DNA of 64,000 nt from VRUE01 sp036276735. Its GTDB lineage: Bacteria; Actinomycetota; Thermoleophilia; Solirubrobacterales; 70-9. The stretch lies in assembly GCA_036276735.1 (NCBI GenBank), contig DASUOH010000021.1, positions 93,546 to 157,545 on the forward strand. Reading direction: 5' to 3'. Under the pieces are notes generated by a model. It did no database searches. It was not told the origin of the DNA and saw nothing but the letters and a program-made list of their open reading frames with translations. A program made the position numbers and the translations under genes. Numbering within the stretch: position 1 is the first letter of the stretch; the number at the start of each line of letters is the position of its first letter. Below are positions 54,412 to 64,000 of the stretch, in pieces.

Positions 54412-57400
54412 TCAGCCCGCCCTTCTGTCGTGGCCCGCCTTCCGCTTGCGCTGCTTTGCGCAGTTCAGCGCCACTACCTTGGGCCTGAAGTTGAGCATCC
54501 GACCGTTCTGCGCTCTCAGCCTTGCGTTCGCCCTATTCGTCTTCGCGCAGAGATTCTGGGAGTTGACGACAAGGCCCTTCTTGCCCCCCTGCATCTGCAG
54601 GACGAACTTGGTCACCGGGGCGTCGGGCGCGAGGTCGATCGTGCTTCTGATCCCGCCTTTGATCGAGTCGGTGCGGAAGGAGGCCTCGACTTTGATCGGG
54701 AGGTGGGCAGGGCCCCTCAGGTCCGCCACGAGATCCGGGAGGAGGTTGTCTGAGGAGCGCAGGTACACCGGTCCGCTCAGCGGCTCATCCAGAAGCGGCG
54801 TCACCGCTTCGGCCCGTCCGTAGATCGCCGCTTTCGGACAGTTGTCCTCCGCCCACTGCACCCGGGTGCAGATCGTGCGGATGTGGGCCTGGTCGAGGAA
54901 GGCTGATCTCGGCAGGGTCACCGCGGCACGTTGGACGTTGGCGTCGCCCGGGCGTGGTCTGAGGACCGCCTTCAGGGCCGGGTGGTCGGCCCGCTTGGTG
55001 CCTCCCTTGAGACTGAGGGAGATGCGCGGCTTGAAGCCCAGGTTGCGGCAGCCGTCGACCTGGAAGCGGTTGGCGAGCAGGGCGCTCTGTCCTTTGTCGC
55101 CCTTGACCGTGGCCTGCACCGACATCGGTTCGCAGTTGGTCGGGTTGAGGGTGAAGTTAGGGCGGTCGATCGACACCCGGATGTCCCTGATGTCCAGGAG
55201 CAGGCCGTGGAGGATCGTCGGGATCGGGTCCGACACCGCCGTGATCTGGGCGGTTACGGGATCGACGTAGAGGGCCGTTCTGACAACGACGTTGCCCAGA
55301 TCAAGTGGCCCTGCAACCGCTGGCGTGACGATCGCCAGGGAGAGCGGCGCGCCTTTGTAGGGACCGGCCAGGTAGACCTTGCCGGTCTCCACGTAGAAGG
55401 GGTTGGGGCCCGCTCCAGCACCCGCCGAGGCCGAGCCGACGAGGCTCGCCGCCGGGCAGCTCGGGTTGTCGATCTGGGCTTGGCCGGTTTCCACGGCGGT
55501 GGAGATCGAGGCCAAGGCCGCATCTGAGCAGTAGGGGATCCCCTTCAGGTAGGCGGTGAGTCCAGGAGGGGTCTTCAGATCGAGCCCGGCGAAGCGCTGC
55601 GTTCCGTCCTCGCGGGTGAGGCGCAGGAGGAACGGAGAAGTCTGGCCTGCCATAGGGTTGGTCGTGCCGGCGTCGAGGCTCGGCGCGAGCCGCCCGTCCG
55701 GGCAGGGCATGCCACCCGGGCCCTCGGTCACTTGGAAGGAGCTCCTTCTGGTGACCGTCTCCGCCGCGGTCGGGTTGTCCAGGTCCTCGATCGTCCAGGG
55801 GACGAACTCGGCTTTGATCTCATAGGTCCCGCATCGCGGCGGTGCCAGCAGCGATGCCCTCGGGCCCTGCGGGAAGTGCATCGTCACGCTCGAGAAGGGC
55901 TGTTCCGGTAGTTCGTCAAAGGTCGCAACGAGTTGACCGGTGACTGGGTCCGGCTTTACCCCGCCCGCGATCTTGATGATGATCCCGTCTTTGGCCGACT
56001 CGAAGACCAGGTAGAGGCCGATCAGGGCCCCCGGGGGGGCGTCCGATTGCCTGGCGACGTAGGTAGCTCCCTTCAGCGTCTCCTGGATCAGCGGCGTCTC
56101 GATCTCGATCGTGCCGACCTTGGAGGCGCCGGGGCAGGAGATCGGCAGGTTGGTTTCGAGCTTGACCTGCTCCGCGGAGCAGGACTGCAGTCCGTGCCCG
56201 GCGGAGGGGTTGATCGCCATCCCCTCGGGGAAGTGGATGCGAGTCCGTTTCAGCGTCGCCTGGGCGATGCCGTCGGGGTCTTCCAGGCCGTCGGTCGGCA
56301 TCCTCAGCTCGACGTCAAGGCCGGTCGGCGAGTCGGCCTGTCCGCCGGTGGTGCTCAGGTCGACGTCCGGCTCGAAGGGGACTTTCTCACAGCCTTCGGG
56401 CAGCGGGTCGGTGGTCTGGCGGCTGTGGAAGGTTCCCGGGTTTTCCCAGGTGTCGACGGTCAGGGTCGAAGTCGGCAGCTGGCCGGTGCAGCGGGTCGGT
56501 ACGGTGACGAGGGGGACGTCGTTGGCGAGGGGGTCGCTGGACTCGCGACAGGCCAGAAAACGGGTGTCGGGTCGTTTGGTCGCCCCGAAGTCGCACAGCG
56601 TCACCTCGGAGACCCCTCGCAGGGAGGGGTGGACCGGCGTAGGCGAGGCTTCGAAGGAGATCGCGTAGTTGTCGCTCGCGCGCAGCTTCGGCACGAAGGT
56701 GTAGGTGGTTCTCGATTCTTTCTCCTTGAAGGCGAACTGGGCCGGCACTCCGAATTCGGGCTCGATCGCGTAGATCGGCAGATCCTGCAGGCCGCCGAGG
56801 ACGTCGGGGTCGATCCCGCCGACCAGGCTGAAGACGGGGCAGGTATCCGCGAGGACGTCCTCGAGGCCCGGACACAGGTCGGGGTCTTCGTCGGCGTCCG
56901 GCCCGTCGGGGATCGCCAGCGCGTTGCCGACGAAGCCGCGCGGCACGTCGACGATGATGTTCTTTACGCGTTCGACCGGGCTGTATCCCTGCGCGCCCCC
57001 TCCGTCGACGTTTCTGAAAAGCGGGAACTTGAAGCTGGTCGAGGCCCGATGGGGATGCCCGCCCGCCTGCTGGAAGTCGCTGGCGTCGACGTTTTCCACC
57101 GCCGTCTCGAAGGCGAGGATCTCGAACGGCCGCAGCGGCTCGAAGGTGAGCTGATCGGTCGCACTCGCGGTCGCTGCGCCGCCTCCTTCGACGGTGGCCT
57201 GGATCGTGGACGGGTCGGGCGCGTCGGCACCGAGGCCGATCGCTACTCGCAACGGCTGGTAGGAGTTGCCCGCAGAAAGGGCGTCGGAGCGCTGGCAGAC
57301 GGCTCTCGCCGGCATCGCGCCGGCGGCGGGCTGGGCGCTGCACGTCCAGCCCGGCCCACCGGTCCCGCCGGTCCCCATGAAGGCGAAGCTCTGCGAGCCG

Positions 57401-57639
57401 CTCGGCAGCTCGACCGTGACGGCGGCGGCGCCGGCGGTCGGGGAGTCGCCGACGTTCCTGGCCACCACGGTGTAGTCGACGCGTTCGTCGCTGCGGCTGA
57501 TGTCCGGGTCGGCTTCGGGCAGGAAGGGCGGATTGCGCGTCAGCTGGACCTCCCATACCGGCGCCGCGGCGGCCGGGGCGACGACGAGGCCGAGCAGAAC
57601 CGCGGCGAGCCCGAGGGTAGTGGCAATCCGGCGGCTCAT
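54412..57639 (-). CDS. Giant secreted protein with DUF11-like domain and basic C-terminus
   Basis: A 1075-residue exported protein (signal peptide 1-26, MSRRIATTLGLAAVLLGLVV start). Residues about 30-170 resemble DUF11 (DERVDYTVVARNVGDSPTAG). The rest is a mosaic of beta-rich segments with many Cys pairs (for example EDVLADTCPVFSLVG, LQSCSAEQVKL, ISCPGASKVGTIEI), typical of Solirubrobacterales surface proteins of unknown role. The last 40 residues are strongly basic (NCAKQRKRKAGHDRRAG), shared in style with the two upstream-encoded proteins. Its ATG overlaps the stop of the next-larger gene by 4 bases. No catalytic motif is seen. Confidence 0.8.
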   Translation of the reverse strand: MSRRIATTLGLAAVLLGLVVAPAAAAPVWEVQLTRNPPFLPEADPDISRSDERVDYTVVARNVGDSPTAGAAAVTVELPSGSQSFAFMGTGGTGGPGWTCSAQPAAGAMPARAVCQRSDALSAGNSYQPLRVAIGLGADAPDPSTIQATVEGGGAATASATDQLTFEPLRPFEILAFETAVENVDASDFQQAGGHPHRASTSFKFPLFRNVDGGGAQGYSPVERVKNIIVDVPRGFVGNALAIPDGPDADEDPDLCPGLEDVLADTCPVFSLVGGIDPDVLGGLQDLPIYAIEPEFGVPAQFAFKEKESRTTYTFVPKLRASDNYAISFEASPTPVHPSLRGVSEVTLCDFGATKRPDTRFLACRESSDPLANDVPLVTVPTRCTGQLPTSTLTVDTWENPGTFHSRQTTDPLPEGCEKVPFEPDVDLSTTGGQADSPTGLDVELRMPTDGLEDPDGIAQATLKRTRIHFPEGMAINPSAGHGLQSCSAEQVKLETNLPISCPGASKVGTIEIETPLIQETLKGATYVARQSDAPPGALIGLYLVFESAKDGIIIKIAGGVKPDPVTGQLVATFDELPEQPFSSVTMHFPQGPRASLLAPPRCGTYEIKAEFVPWTIEDLDNPTAAETVTRRSSFQVTEGPGGMPCPDGRLAPSLDAGTTNPMAGQTSPFLLRLTREDGTQRFAGLDLKTPPGLTAYLKGIPYCSDAALASISTAVETGQAQIDNPSCPAASLVGSASAGAGAGPNPFYVETGKVYLAGPYKGAPLSLAIVTPAVAGPLDLGNVVVRTALYVDPVTAQITAVSDPIPTILHGLLLDIRDIRVSIDRPNFTLNPTNCEPMSVQATVKGDKGQSALLANRFQVDGCRNLGFKPRISLSLKGGTKRADHPALKAVLRPRPGDANVQRAAVTLPRSAFLDQAHIRTICTRVQWAEDNCPKAAIYGRAEAVTPLLDEPLSGPVYLRSSDNLLPDLVADLRGPAHLPIKVEASFRTDSIKGGIRSTIDLAPDAPVTKFVLQMQGGKKGLVVNSQNLCAKTNRANARLRAQNGRMLNFRPKVVALNCAKQRKRKAGHDRRAG

Positions 57640-60600
57640 CGGGCATTCCTCCTGTCGTGGCTGGCTCGGTTTTGGCGCCTGGCCTTTTTCTTGGATACGC
57701 AGCGGGCCTTCTTGGCTCGGTTGGCTTTGCCTGGACGCTTCGCTTTCCGCATGCCCTTGGGGCAGCGCTTGGCGCGCTTTGGCACTACGTTGCCTTCGCT
57801 GGCAGCTCCGCCGCTGCCGAAGCTCGGGCCTGCGGGCGGCGCGGCAGCAGGGCCCTGACAGAGCTCGTTGCCGTCGGGCAGGCAGGGCTCGGGAACGATG
57901 TGGGGGTAGCCGCCCCCGACTCGTACGGCATAGACATCTTGGACGCCGTCGCCGTCTTGGGGCAGCAGCTGGGCATAGGTCGCGAAGGCGACGGTCGAAC
58001 CGTCGTGGGAGATGTGGGGCAGGCCCCGGTCTTCAAAGGTGGAACCCGCCGTGCCCGGCAGTCGCGCCAGCCGCCCGTCTCGGAGCAGGTAGGAGTCACG
58101 TTCGCCGTTGTCGTCATCGCTCACCAGGGCGTCTTTGGTTTCGAAGACGACCGTCTCGCCGTCCTCGCTGGCCCAGCGCCCCTCCTCGGCGAAGTCGGTG
58201 CCGATGCTGGAGCCGGCCGCGATCTGCGCGTCGAAGGGGCCGTTGTCGCTGCCGCCCCGCTCCGCCTTTGAGATCCGCTCGAGGGTGCCGATCGTGGCGT
58301 CGTAGCGGAAAACGTCGCGGAAGCCGCCGTCACCGTCATCCGCAGTGAGCGGCGCCCGCGAGAGCAGCATCAAGACGCGGCCGTCGCCGCCGACCTCCTT
58401 GCCAGTGGCATCTTTGCCCGTGATCGGGACCGGGTAGGCACCTTCCTTGAAGGAGGCGACGTTACCCCAGAGGGAGCCGGCGTCTCCCGCGGCCAGCGTG
58501 CCGACGAAGGCGGTGTGGCCATCCGGATGGCCCTCGTCGCGCTGGTAGAGGTAGAGGTTCGGTTTATCCGCCTCGGCTGTCTTGCCTTCGGGGTTTGGCG
58601 CCGTGCTGAGCACACCTTGGGCGACGAAGTAGACGTGGGAGCCGTCACCGGAGATTCCCGTCACCGCGGAAAGAACATCGGCTCCATCCCCCGGAGTCGG
58701 GCTCGTCCCGTCGCCGGCCGAAACCTGGATCAGGCGCCCGCCCTCGGGCAGCTCGGCGTCATAGAGATAGAGGTCGCAGCCGCTCGAGGATCCGATCGTC
58801 GCGCTGCACTCCGTGCCAGCATCGAGGTCAGAGTCGGCGAGCTGGCGAGTCGTGGTGAAGTAGACCTTGGTCTGGTCGACCGAGGCGCCCTGGTAGAGGT
58901 CGTCGCCGTCTGCGGCGTCGCAGGCCGGGGCGATGCGGTCGCACTCGCTCTCGATCAGCTCTTCGATCTCGGGACCGGCGGGGGTCTCGGTGCGCCGCAT
59001 GATGCGCAGCTTGTGCTGATTGGCGTTGCATTCGCTCGCCGCCTCCGGCTGTGCCGGGCGGGTCGAGAAGTAGGCGGTCGTGCCATCCGCCGCAAGCGCA
59101 CCCTGGTTGCGCGAGCGCTGGTTCGCTTCGGCAAGGCCGCTTTCAAACGGGACCGCGTCGGCGCCGAGGCGCGCCCCGCAGGCGCCGCCCCAGACCTTGC
59201 CGAGGCGATCGCGCGCCAGCAGCTGCAACGGCGCCGGGGCGCCGGCCGAATCGAGCCCGGCGACGTAGGCGTTGGCGCGGACCCGCCTATCGCCCCCCGG
59301 CGCCGGCTTGGGGTCGCCGGGGAGGAGCTGGAAGTCGGGGACGATTCCCACATCGAAGCTGCCGACTCGCCAAAAGAGACGCGAGTGATCTGCCGAGGCG
59401 CCCTGCAGGACGCCGATGAAGGGGTTCCCCCCCTGCGCGGCAAACGGGCCCGACAGTGGACGGAAGAGGCCGTCGAGGCCTCCCGCCCAGGACTGCGCTT
59501 CACCTCGTCCGGATTGCTTAGCCGTGCTGAGCGAGACGAACAACCAGCGCGAGAAGTCAGGCGTGAAGCTGACCGGCGTAACGGCGTTTGCGATGTACGG
59601 CGAGGCGGGACCGGCCGCGGCAGTCGACCAGCCGCTCCCCCCCCGCGTTGCGACATAGGGATCTCCGAACGGGTTAAGCCGCCCGGGGGTATCGCCCAAG
59701 GCCGCGGTGGATATGTAGAGGATGCGCTGCCCGTCGGCGGAGACGTTGGGATTCGAAAGGCCTGGATTGACGGCCCGCTGGTTGAACTTCTTCGGCGGGC
59801 TGACCATCTCCAGCGCCATGCAGTCGGGGAGCACCGCGACATTGGCGGTTACGGTCCGATCGGCTTGTTCGGTACGCCGAGCTTCGTTCGGGCAGCTCGT
59901 TCGCAGCGGCGGCACCGATACGAAAGAGCGGTCGTCCCCGACCGTCTCGTCGATCCCGTTCTCGGCGACGAAGCGGAAGTGGTAGGTAGTGCCCGGCTCT
60001 AGGCCAGTGACGTCGTGGGACACGAGGACTGAGTCCTGGCCGGCGGGAATGCTGCCGGGGATTACGTTGCCGTAGCTGGAGGTCGGACCCCATTCGAGTC
60101 GATAGGTGGTCGGGGAGTCGTTGGAGACGATACGCGCGTTAAGGGTCGCTGTGGTCTCGCCAACCTGGGTCTCGAACTGAACCTCGATCGTCGGCTGATC
60201 GGTCGTGAAGAAGGTCTCGTCCTGGCCATGGACGGTGGGCTCGTCGGTTTTCACCGAGCCGTCGGTCTCGATAGCGATGCGGAAGTGGTAGGTCGTTTTC
60301 GGTTCGAGGCCGACGATGTTGGTCGAAACCGCGGTGTCGACGTTGGCGTCGCCCGGATCGGGGACGCAAGGGGCGCTCGACCCGTAGCTGGTCGTCGTCC
60401 CGTATTCGAAGCTGCAATCGGCGCCGAGGCCCCCCTTGGGGTTGACAGTGGCGTGCAGGGTCGCGGTCGTCGGGGCTATTGAAGTTGCCGAGTCCGTCGT
60501 CGCGGTCGGCCTGAGGCTGGCGATGAATTCCTCCTCAGCGCTCGCGTTTTCACCGTCCGAAGTTTTGATCAGCAGGCGGTAATGGTAGGTGGCGTGCGGG

Positions 60601-62306
60601 GTAAGTCCTGCGATCGAGGCGCTGACCGGGACGTCGTCATTGGCGCTGCCCGGGTTCGGGTCGCAGGGAGAACTGGCTGCCCCGAGGAAGCGTTCCGCTG
60701 GAGGGTTGGCCTGATAGACGGAGTCGAGGATGTACTCGAAGTGGCAGTCTTCGGTCGCGGCTCCCCTGGGATCGACGGTTCCGGTCAGGGTGGCAGAGGT
60801 CTGAGTTACGTCGGTCGCCGGGCCGAGGACCGGGCGCGGACCGAGGACTTCGAGGGCGCCGTATTCGTCGAGGGTGGCTTTGTCCTGCCGGGCCACGTAG
60901 ACCTTGCCGGAATTGCCTTGGAGGGCGTTGCCGCTCAGGGGGTCAACGGCGACGCCGAAGACGTTGGCGCCGGCGTTGGTCGTCGCGACCAGCGTCTCGT
61001 CAGTTGGGCTCGATGCGTCGTACTCAAGAACTTCGGCGCCATTGGCGACGAGGACGTGGCCGGTGATCGGGTCGACGGTCACGGTGGCGTTGGAGGTAGT
61101 CGTGCCGACTTTGTAATGGGTGGTGCCGGTGGTCGCGTCGAGCTTGAAGGTGCCTCCCCCCCGCTGGTTGACAAAGAGGAAGCCCTCGGTTGGCCCGGCG
61201 CCGGCTGCAAGGGTGCAAGGGGAAATGGCTCCTTCGTCGTTGACCGGGGGGAAGGTGACTTCGAAGTCCTCGTTGGTGACGAGATCGATCGGCGCCGTTT
61301 TGGATGGGACGTACTTATGTACCCGGATGGCGTTGAAATCACCGATGTAGACAGCTCCGGATGCATCGACAGCGACGCCGCAGGGTTCACCGAGGGCGCT
61401 CTGAGGACCGGGCACCAGTGGACCGAATTTATTCACCTGGCCAACGAATCTGCCATTCGGAGCGAAGATGTCTACTAGTCGTTTCGTCGACTGAGTGACG
61501 TAGAGGGTGCCATCGGTCGGCCCGCCAGATTCGTCGACCACGACCTGAATGTCCCTCGATGCGAGACCGAAGCCGGTGAGTCCGTCCTCGGGAGTCTGAT
61601 CGCAATCCTCGGGGACGGTCGGGCAATCACCTGGAAAGGCACCTCCCCCTCTAGCGTCTATCCGGTTGGAACTCAGTGCCGAGAAGGGAGCAGGCGTGCC
61701 GTCGGGATTCCAGCGACTGACGTTCGCGGTCGAGCCAGGGACCGTGGTCGTCACCGTGCAGGGTGGCTCCGGTGCGGGTCCGGAGAAGGTCAGCCCCAAG
61801 CCGTTGCAGCTCAGCTGCGGCACGTCGGCGGCGGCGCGGTCATTCTGAAAAGTAACCGTGCGTACAGCTTCGCCGGTGCCAGAGACGGCTACGTTGAGGT
61901 TTCCGACCGGACCTACCGTTGCCAGGGCGCGCAGTTCGCTCTGCACGCTCGGCGTCCCAGTGCCGGCCAGGTTGGCGGCCATCGCCCCGGTGCAAGCGCT
62001 CGCGCCCTTCCATTCGAAGCAGAGCACGTAGGTACCGCCGGTCGCGCCGTTGCGGTCGATCGTCTGCCTCTCTCTTTCGCCGATGTCGGCGACGAGGAGG
62101 CGACCCAACTCATCGGTTGCCATCGCCCTGACTTTGCTGGCAGGCGCCAACGTGAAGCTCGGCTGTTCGGCGCTGCCGAACGTCCCGATAAACGGATGTG
62201 CCTTGGCGGCCAGGGCCTGGGCGGGAAGCAGGGATGCTGCGAGAAGAACAAGTGCCAGAGTGACGAGGCCCAGCGATTTGCCTTTGGTGACAGAGCTACT
62301 TCTCAT
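57636..62306 (-). CDS. Giant secreted protein with NHL-like, fibronectin-like and TolB-like modules
   Basis: A 1556-residue exported protein. After a signal peptide (LVTLALVLLAASLLPAQALA) come NHL-like repeats (ATDELGRLLVADIGE, then GVAVDASGAVYIGDF). Three fibronectin-like segments follow (TSATLTGTVDPRG..CHFEY, TTATLHATVNPKG..CSFEY, TTATLNARIV..YRLEW). Then a long TolB/PD40-like region has patterns such as VSADGQRILYIST, SGDGSHVYFVAQ and HDGSTVAFATYAQ. It ends in about 45 residues with nearly half Lys/Arg (KRAKRCPKGMRKAKRPGK onward). It is coupled by 4-base overlaps to genes on both sides. A surface or secreted binding role is likely; no enzyme motif is visible. Confidence 0.82.
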   Translation of the reverse strand: MRSSSVTKGKSLGLVTLALVLLAASLLPAQALAAKAHPFIGTFGSAEQPSFTLAPASKVRAMATDELGRLLVADIGERERQTIDRNGATGGTYVLCFEWKGASACTGAMAANLAGTGTPSVQSELRALATVGPVGNLNVAVSGTGEAVRTVTFQNDRAAADVPQLSCNGLGLTFSGPAPEPPCTVTTTVPGSTANVSRWNPDGTPAPFSALSSNRIDARGGGAFPGDCPTVPEDCDQTPEDGLTGFGLASRDIQVVVDESGGPTDGTLYVTQSTKRLVDIFAPNGRFVGQVNKFGPLVPGPQSALGEPCGVAVDASGAVYIGDFNAIRVHKYVPSKTAPIDLVTNEDFEVTFPPVNDEGAISPCTLAAGAGPTEGFLFVNQRGGGTFKLDATTGTTHYKVGTTTSNATVTVDPITGHVLVANGAEVLEYDASSPTDETLVATTNAGANVFGVAVDPLSGNALQGNSGKVYVARQDKATLDEYGALEVLGPRPVLGPATDVTQTSATLTGTVDPRGAATEDCHFEYILDSVYQANPPAERFLGAASSPCDPNPGSANDDVPVSASIAGLTPHATYHYRLLIKTSDGENASAEEEFIASLRPTATTDSATSIAPTTATLHATVNPKGGLGADCSFEYGTTTSYGSSAPCVPDPGDANVDTAVSTNIVGLEPKTTYHFRIAIETDGSVKTDEPTVHGQDETFFTTDQPTIEVQFETQVGETTATLNARIVSNDSPTTYRLEWGPTSSYGNVIPGSIPAGQDSVLVSHDVTGLEPGTTYHFRFVAENGIDETVGDDRSFVSVPPLRTSCPNEARRTEQADRTVTANVAVLPDCMALEMVSPPKKFNQRAVNPGLSNPNVSADGQRILYISTAALGDTPGRLNPFGDPYVATRGGSGWSTAAAGPASPYIANAVTPVSFTPDFSRWLFVSLSTAKQSGRGEAQSWAGGLDGLFRPLSGPFAAQGGNPFIGVLQGASADHSRLFWRVGSFDVGIVPDFQLLPGDPKPAPGGDRRVRANAYVAGLDSAGAPAPLQLLARDRLGKVWGGACGARLGADAVPFESGLAEANQRSRNQGALAADGTTAYFSTRPAQPEAASECNANQHKLRIMRRTETPAGPEIEELIESECDRIAPACDAADGDDLYQGASVDQTKVYFTTTRQLADSDLDAGTECSATIGSSSGCDLYLYDAELPEGGRLIQVSAGDGTSPTPGDGADVLSAVTGISGDGSHVYFVAQGVLSTAPNPEGKTAEADKPNLYLYQRDEGHPDGHTAFVGTLAAGDAGSLWGNVASFKEGAYPVPITGKDATGKEVGGDGRVLMLLSRAPLTADDGDGGFRDVFRYDATIGTLERISKAERGGSDNGPFDAQIAAGSSIGTDFAEEGRWASEDGETVVFETKDALVSDDDNGERDSYLLRDGRLARLPGTAGSTFEDRGLPHISHDGSTVAFATYAQLLPQDGDGVQDVYAVRVGGGYPHIVPEPCLPDGNELCQGPAAAPPAGPSFGSGGAASEGNVVPKRAKRCPKGMRKAKRPGKANRAKKARCVSKKKARRQNRASHDRRNAR

Positions 62307-64000
62307 CGGAATCGCCTCCTGCAGTTGGCCTTGGCACTCGACTTCTGTTTGTTAGCCCGCCGCATCGCTTTGGCGCGTGCCCGGCCGGTTCGCTTGCGGG
62401 CTGCCTTTCTCGCTTTGGCGAAGGCTTTGTTCGCCGACCTGACGCAGCTGGCGTAGGCCGGTTGAGAATCGGTGGCTTTGCAGGAGGCCGGGTCGACGAT
62501 GCAGGGATCGGGGAGGATCGTCGGCGGCCCACCGGCTTTGTCGAAGCTGGCGCTGACCGCGCGCGCTTCGGTCAACGTGATCTCGCAGGCGCCGGTGCCC
62601 GAGCAGGCTCCGGACCAGCCGACGAAGTCGGAGCCGGCATCGGGAGTCGCGGTCAGCGTGACTTTGGTCCCATCAGGGAATTTGGCGGTGCAGTTCCCCG
62701 AGGTGCAGTCGATCCCAGCGGGCGAGCTGACGATCCTGCCGCCGCCGGAGCCGAAGACGCTCGCCTCGAGCTCCTGCTCGGCTACTTCGTACTCGTAGTC
62801 GTTGGCCGAGCCCGCCGTCGCCGAGGTGCCGCCGGTGGTGGTCGCCGTGACCTCTACGGTCCCGGTCTGCCCCGCCGGAGCGTTCATCGTCGCCGAGGTG
62901 CCGCCGGGGTTGACGCTGACGGCGGTCGCCGGGTTGGCGCCGAAGTCAAACGTCGCGTCCTGCAGGTTGGTGCCGGTGATCGTCACCGAGTTGCCGCCCG
63001 CGGTCGGGCCTTGGTCGGGATCGACGTCGGTGATCGCCGGGGCGGCGACGTAGGTGTAGTTGTCGTCGGTGCCGGCGGTCGCCGAGGTGCCGCCAGCGGT
63101 GGTCACCGTGACGTCGACCGTGCCTGCGGAGCCGGCGGGTGCCGTGGCAGTGATCTGGGTGTCGCTGTCAACGGTGTAGCCGGTGGCGTTGTTGGCTCCG
63201 AACTTAACCCCGGGGGAACCGGTGGTGCCGGTGAACCCGGTGCCGGTGATCGTCACCGAGTTGCCGCCCGCGGTCGGGCCTTTGTCGGGATCGACGTCGG
63301 TGATCGCCGGGGCGGCGACGTAGGTGTAGTTGTCGTCGGCGGTGTTGGGGGAGCTCCCCTCCACCGTGGTGACGATCACGTCGACGACGCCCGTCCCGGA
63401 CGGGGCGGTAAGCACGATTTCGGTGTCGGTGTTCGTCGCGAACGAGGTGATTTCGGCGCTGCCGAAGTCGACTTTCGTCGCGTCTTCGAGGTTGACGCCC
63501 TCAATAGTCACCTCGTTGCCGCCGCTCTCGGGCCCCATATCTGGGTCGAGATTCGTGACCGCCGGCGTGGCGACCAGGTCGAACTGGGCCTGGAGTTCCT
63601 TGGCCTCGCCCATCGTCACCTCGCAAGGCGTGGCGGTCCCGGTGCAGGTGCTCGGATCGCCGAGGAGCTGGGTCCAGCCGGTGAACTCCGACCCGGCCTC
63701 CTCCACGGCGGTCAGCTCGACCACTTCGCCTTCGTCGAAGTTGGCTGCCTCTTCATCGCAGGCCGGCCCGCAGGCGATCCCGGCGGGATCGCTGGTGACC
63801 GTCCCCTCGCCGTCCCCGGCCTTCTTGATCGTCAAGGCCTGCTGTGGCCCGACATCGCTGCTGAACACCTCAACCTCCCCCGCCCCGTAGTCAGCTGCGT
63901 AGACCGTTCCGCTGGTGTCGTCGACAGCGATCTGGTTGCGGAGGCTTTGGACGAAGTAGCTGGTGAACCGGCCGGCACCGAAGTCGTCAACGAGAACGCC
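62303..64000 (-). CDS. Giant secreted protein with TIG/IPT and repeat domains (C-terminal part; runs off right edge)
   Basis: The minus frame is open from the window edge to a TAG-type stop at 62303, 565 residues. It begins in an NHL-like region (QIAVDDTSGTVYAADYGAGE). A bacterial-repeat domain follows (GEGTVTSDPAGIACGPACDE ... EFTGWTQ). Three TIG/IPT domains come next (VTNLDPDMGPESGGNEVTI; ITDVDPDKGPTAGGNSVTI; ITDVDPDQGPTAGGNSVTI), and then a second bacterial-repeat domain (GGGRIVSSPAGIDC ... DFVGWSG). The C-terminal 55 residues are Lys/Arg/Ala-rich (KARKAARKRTGRARAKAMRR) and flanked by Cys. The stop overlaps the ATG of the next gene by 4 bases. The start lies beyond 64000. Confidence 0.85.
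   Translation of the reverse strand, partial: GVLVDDFGAGRFTSYFVQSLRNQIAVDDTSGTVYAADYGAGEVEVFSSDVGPQQALTIKKAGDGEGTVTSDPAGIACGPACDEEAANFDEGEVVELTAVEEAGSEFTGWTQLLGDPSTCTGTATPCEVTMGEAKELQAQFDLVATPAVTNLDPDMGPESGGNEVTIEGVNLEDATKVDFGSAEITSFATNTDTEIVLTAPSGTGVVDVIVTTVEGSSPNTADDNYTYVAAPAITDVDPDKGPTAGGNSVTITGTGFTGTTGSPGVKFGANNATGYTVDSDTQITATAPAGSAGTVDVTVTTAGGTSATAGTDDNYTYVAAPAITDVDPDQGPTAGGNSVTITGTNLQDATFDFGANPATAVSVNPGGTSATMNAPAGQTGTVEVTATTTGGTSATAGSANDYEYEVAEQELEASVFGSGGGRIVSSPAGIDCTSGNCTAKFPDGTKVTLTATPDAGSDFVGWSGACSGTGACEITLTEARAVSASFDKAGGPPTILPDPCIVDPASCKATDSQPAYASCVRSANKAFAKARKAARKRTGRARAKAMRRANKQKSSAKANCRRRFR

Noticed and set aside
55933..57858. 641-codon plus-strand frame opposite two giant secreted-protein genes
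   Set aside because: It crosses the junction of two genes with clear exported-protein features and shows none itself.

Overview
The window looks like chromosomal DNA from a high-GC actinobacterium, most plausibly class Thermoleophilia (Solirubrobacterales or a relative). The grounds are very high GC, many GTG and TTG starts, an actinobacterial LexA box, SigG-type and ECF42-type sigma factors, LigD/stand-alone polymerase repair genes, and a right end built from giant secreted proteins with NHL, fibronectin-like, TIG and DUF11-like modules. No rRNA, tRNA or CRISPR array was seen. Taxonomy is inferred from gene content only.

Layout. 0-5.7 kb: the N-terminus of a DUF11 secreted protein running off the left edge, a small secreted protein, a flavin reductase, an anti-sigma-like ATPase, a CorA remnant, a DGPF/ECF42 pair, then a patch of three decayed genes (HD hydrolase, PIN, DUF488) and an esterase. 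5.7-14.9 kb: a tyrosinase operon, a large secreted M19-like hydrolase, a cupin/TetR divergent pair, a CsoR-controlled metal-handling pair, a cupin, and GNAT plus chromate transporter. 15-23.7 kb: a cell-envelope/stress operon, Nei glycosylase, a CDGSH / glycosyltransferase / haem-oxygenase-like module, LigD with a crippled polymerase domain, a USP-membrane protein and a ZIP transporter. 23.9-27.2 kb: two secreted low-complexity proteins, one with five Gly-Asp-Glu-Ala repeats and CGC/His-rich linkers. 27.2-31.7 kb: a chimeric ZIP/polymerase remnant, a PIN/Phd toxin-antitoxin pair, the stand-alone LigD-type polymerase, GroES and a queuosine-salvage protein. 31.7-38 kb: a truncated zinc-ribbon gene, a BacA-like prephenate-family enzyme, a candidate structured RNA, an MFS exporter, a SigG-like sigma factor, two VOC proteins and a RibD-type reductase.

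38-44.7 kb is a remodelled SOS mutasome region: dnaE2, DUF6504 and an N-terminally truncated imuB whose promoter carries a LexA box. The series is interrupted by an AAA/DUF4143 ATPase and by a possible two-gene toxin-immunity-type pair on the opposite strand. 44.7-47.4 kb holds a TetR regulator, a tyrosine recombinase and a nucleotidyltransferase pair closed by a strong terminator. 47.4-64 kb encodes a subtilisin-NHL giant, a PucR-type regulator, and an overlapping operon of three very large secreted proteins with Lys/Arg-rich C-terminal tails.

Three themes recur. DNA repair is well represented (LigD, LigD-Pol, Nei, DnaE2, ImuB). The envelope and exterior receive much of the coding capacity. 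There are many small scars of duplication, deletion and insertion, including a 38-bp palindromic repeat present once between genes and once inside the dnaE2 reading frame.
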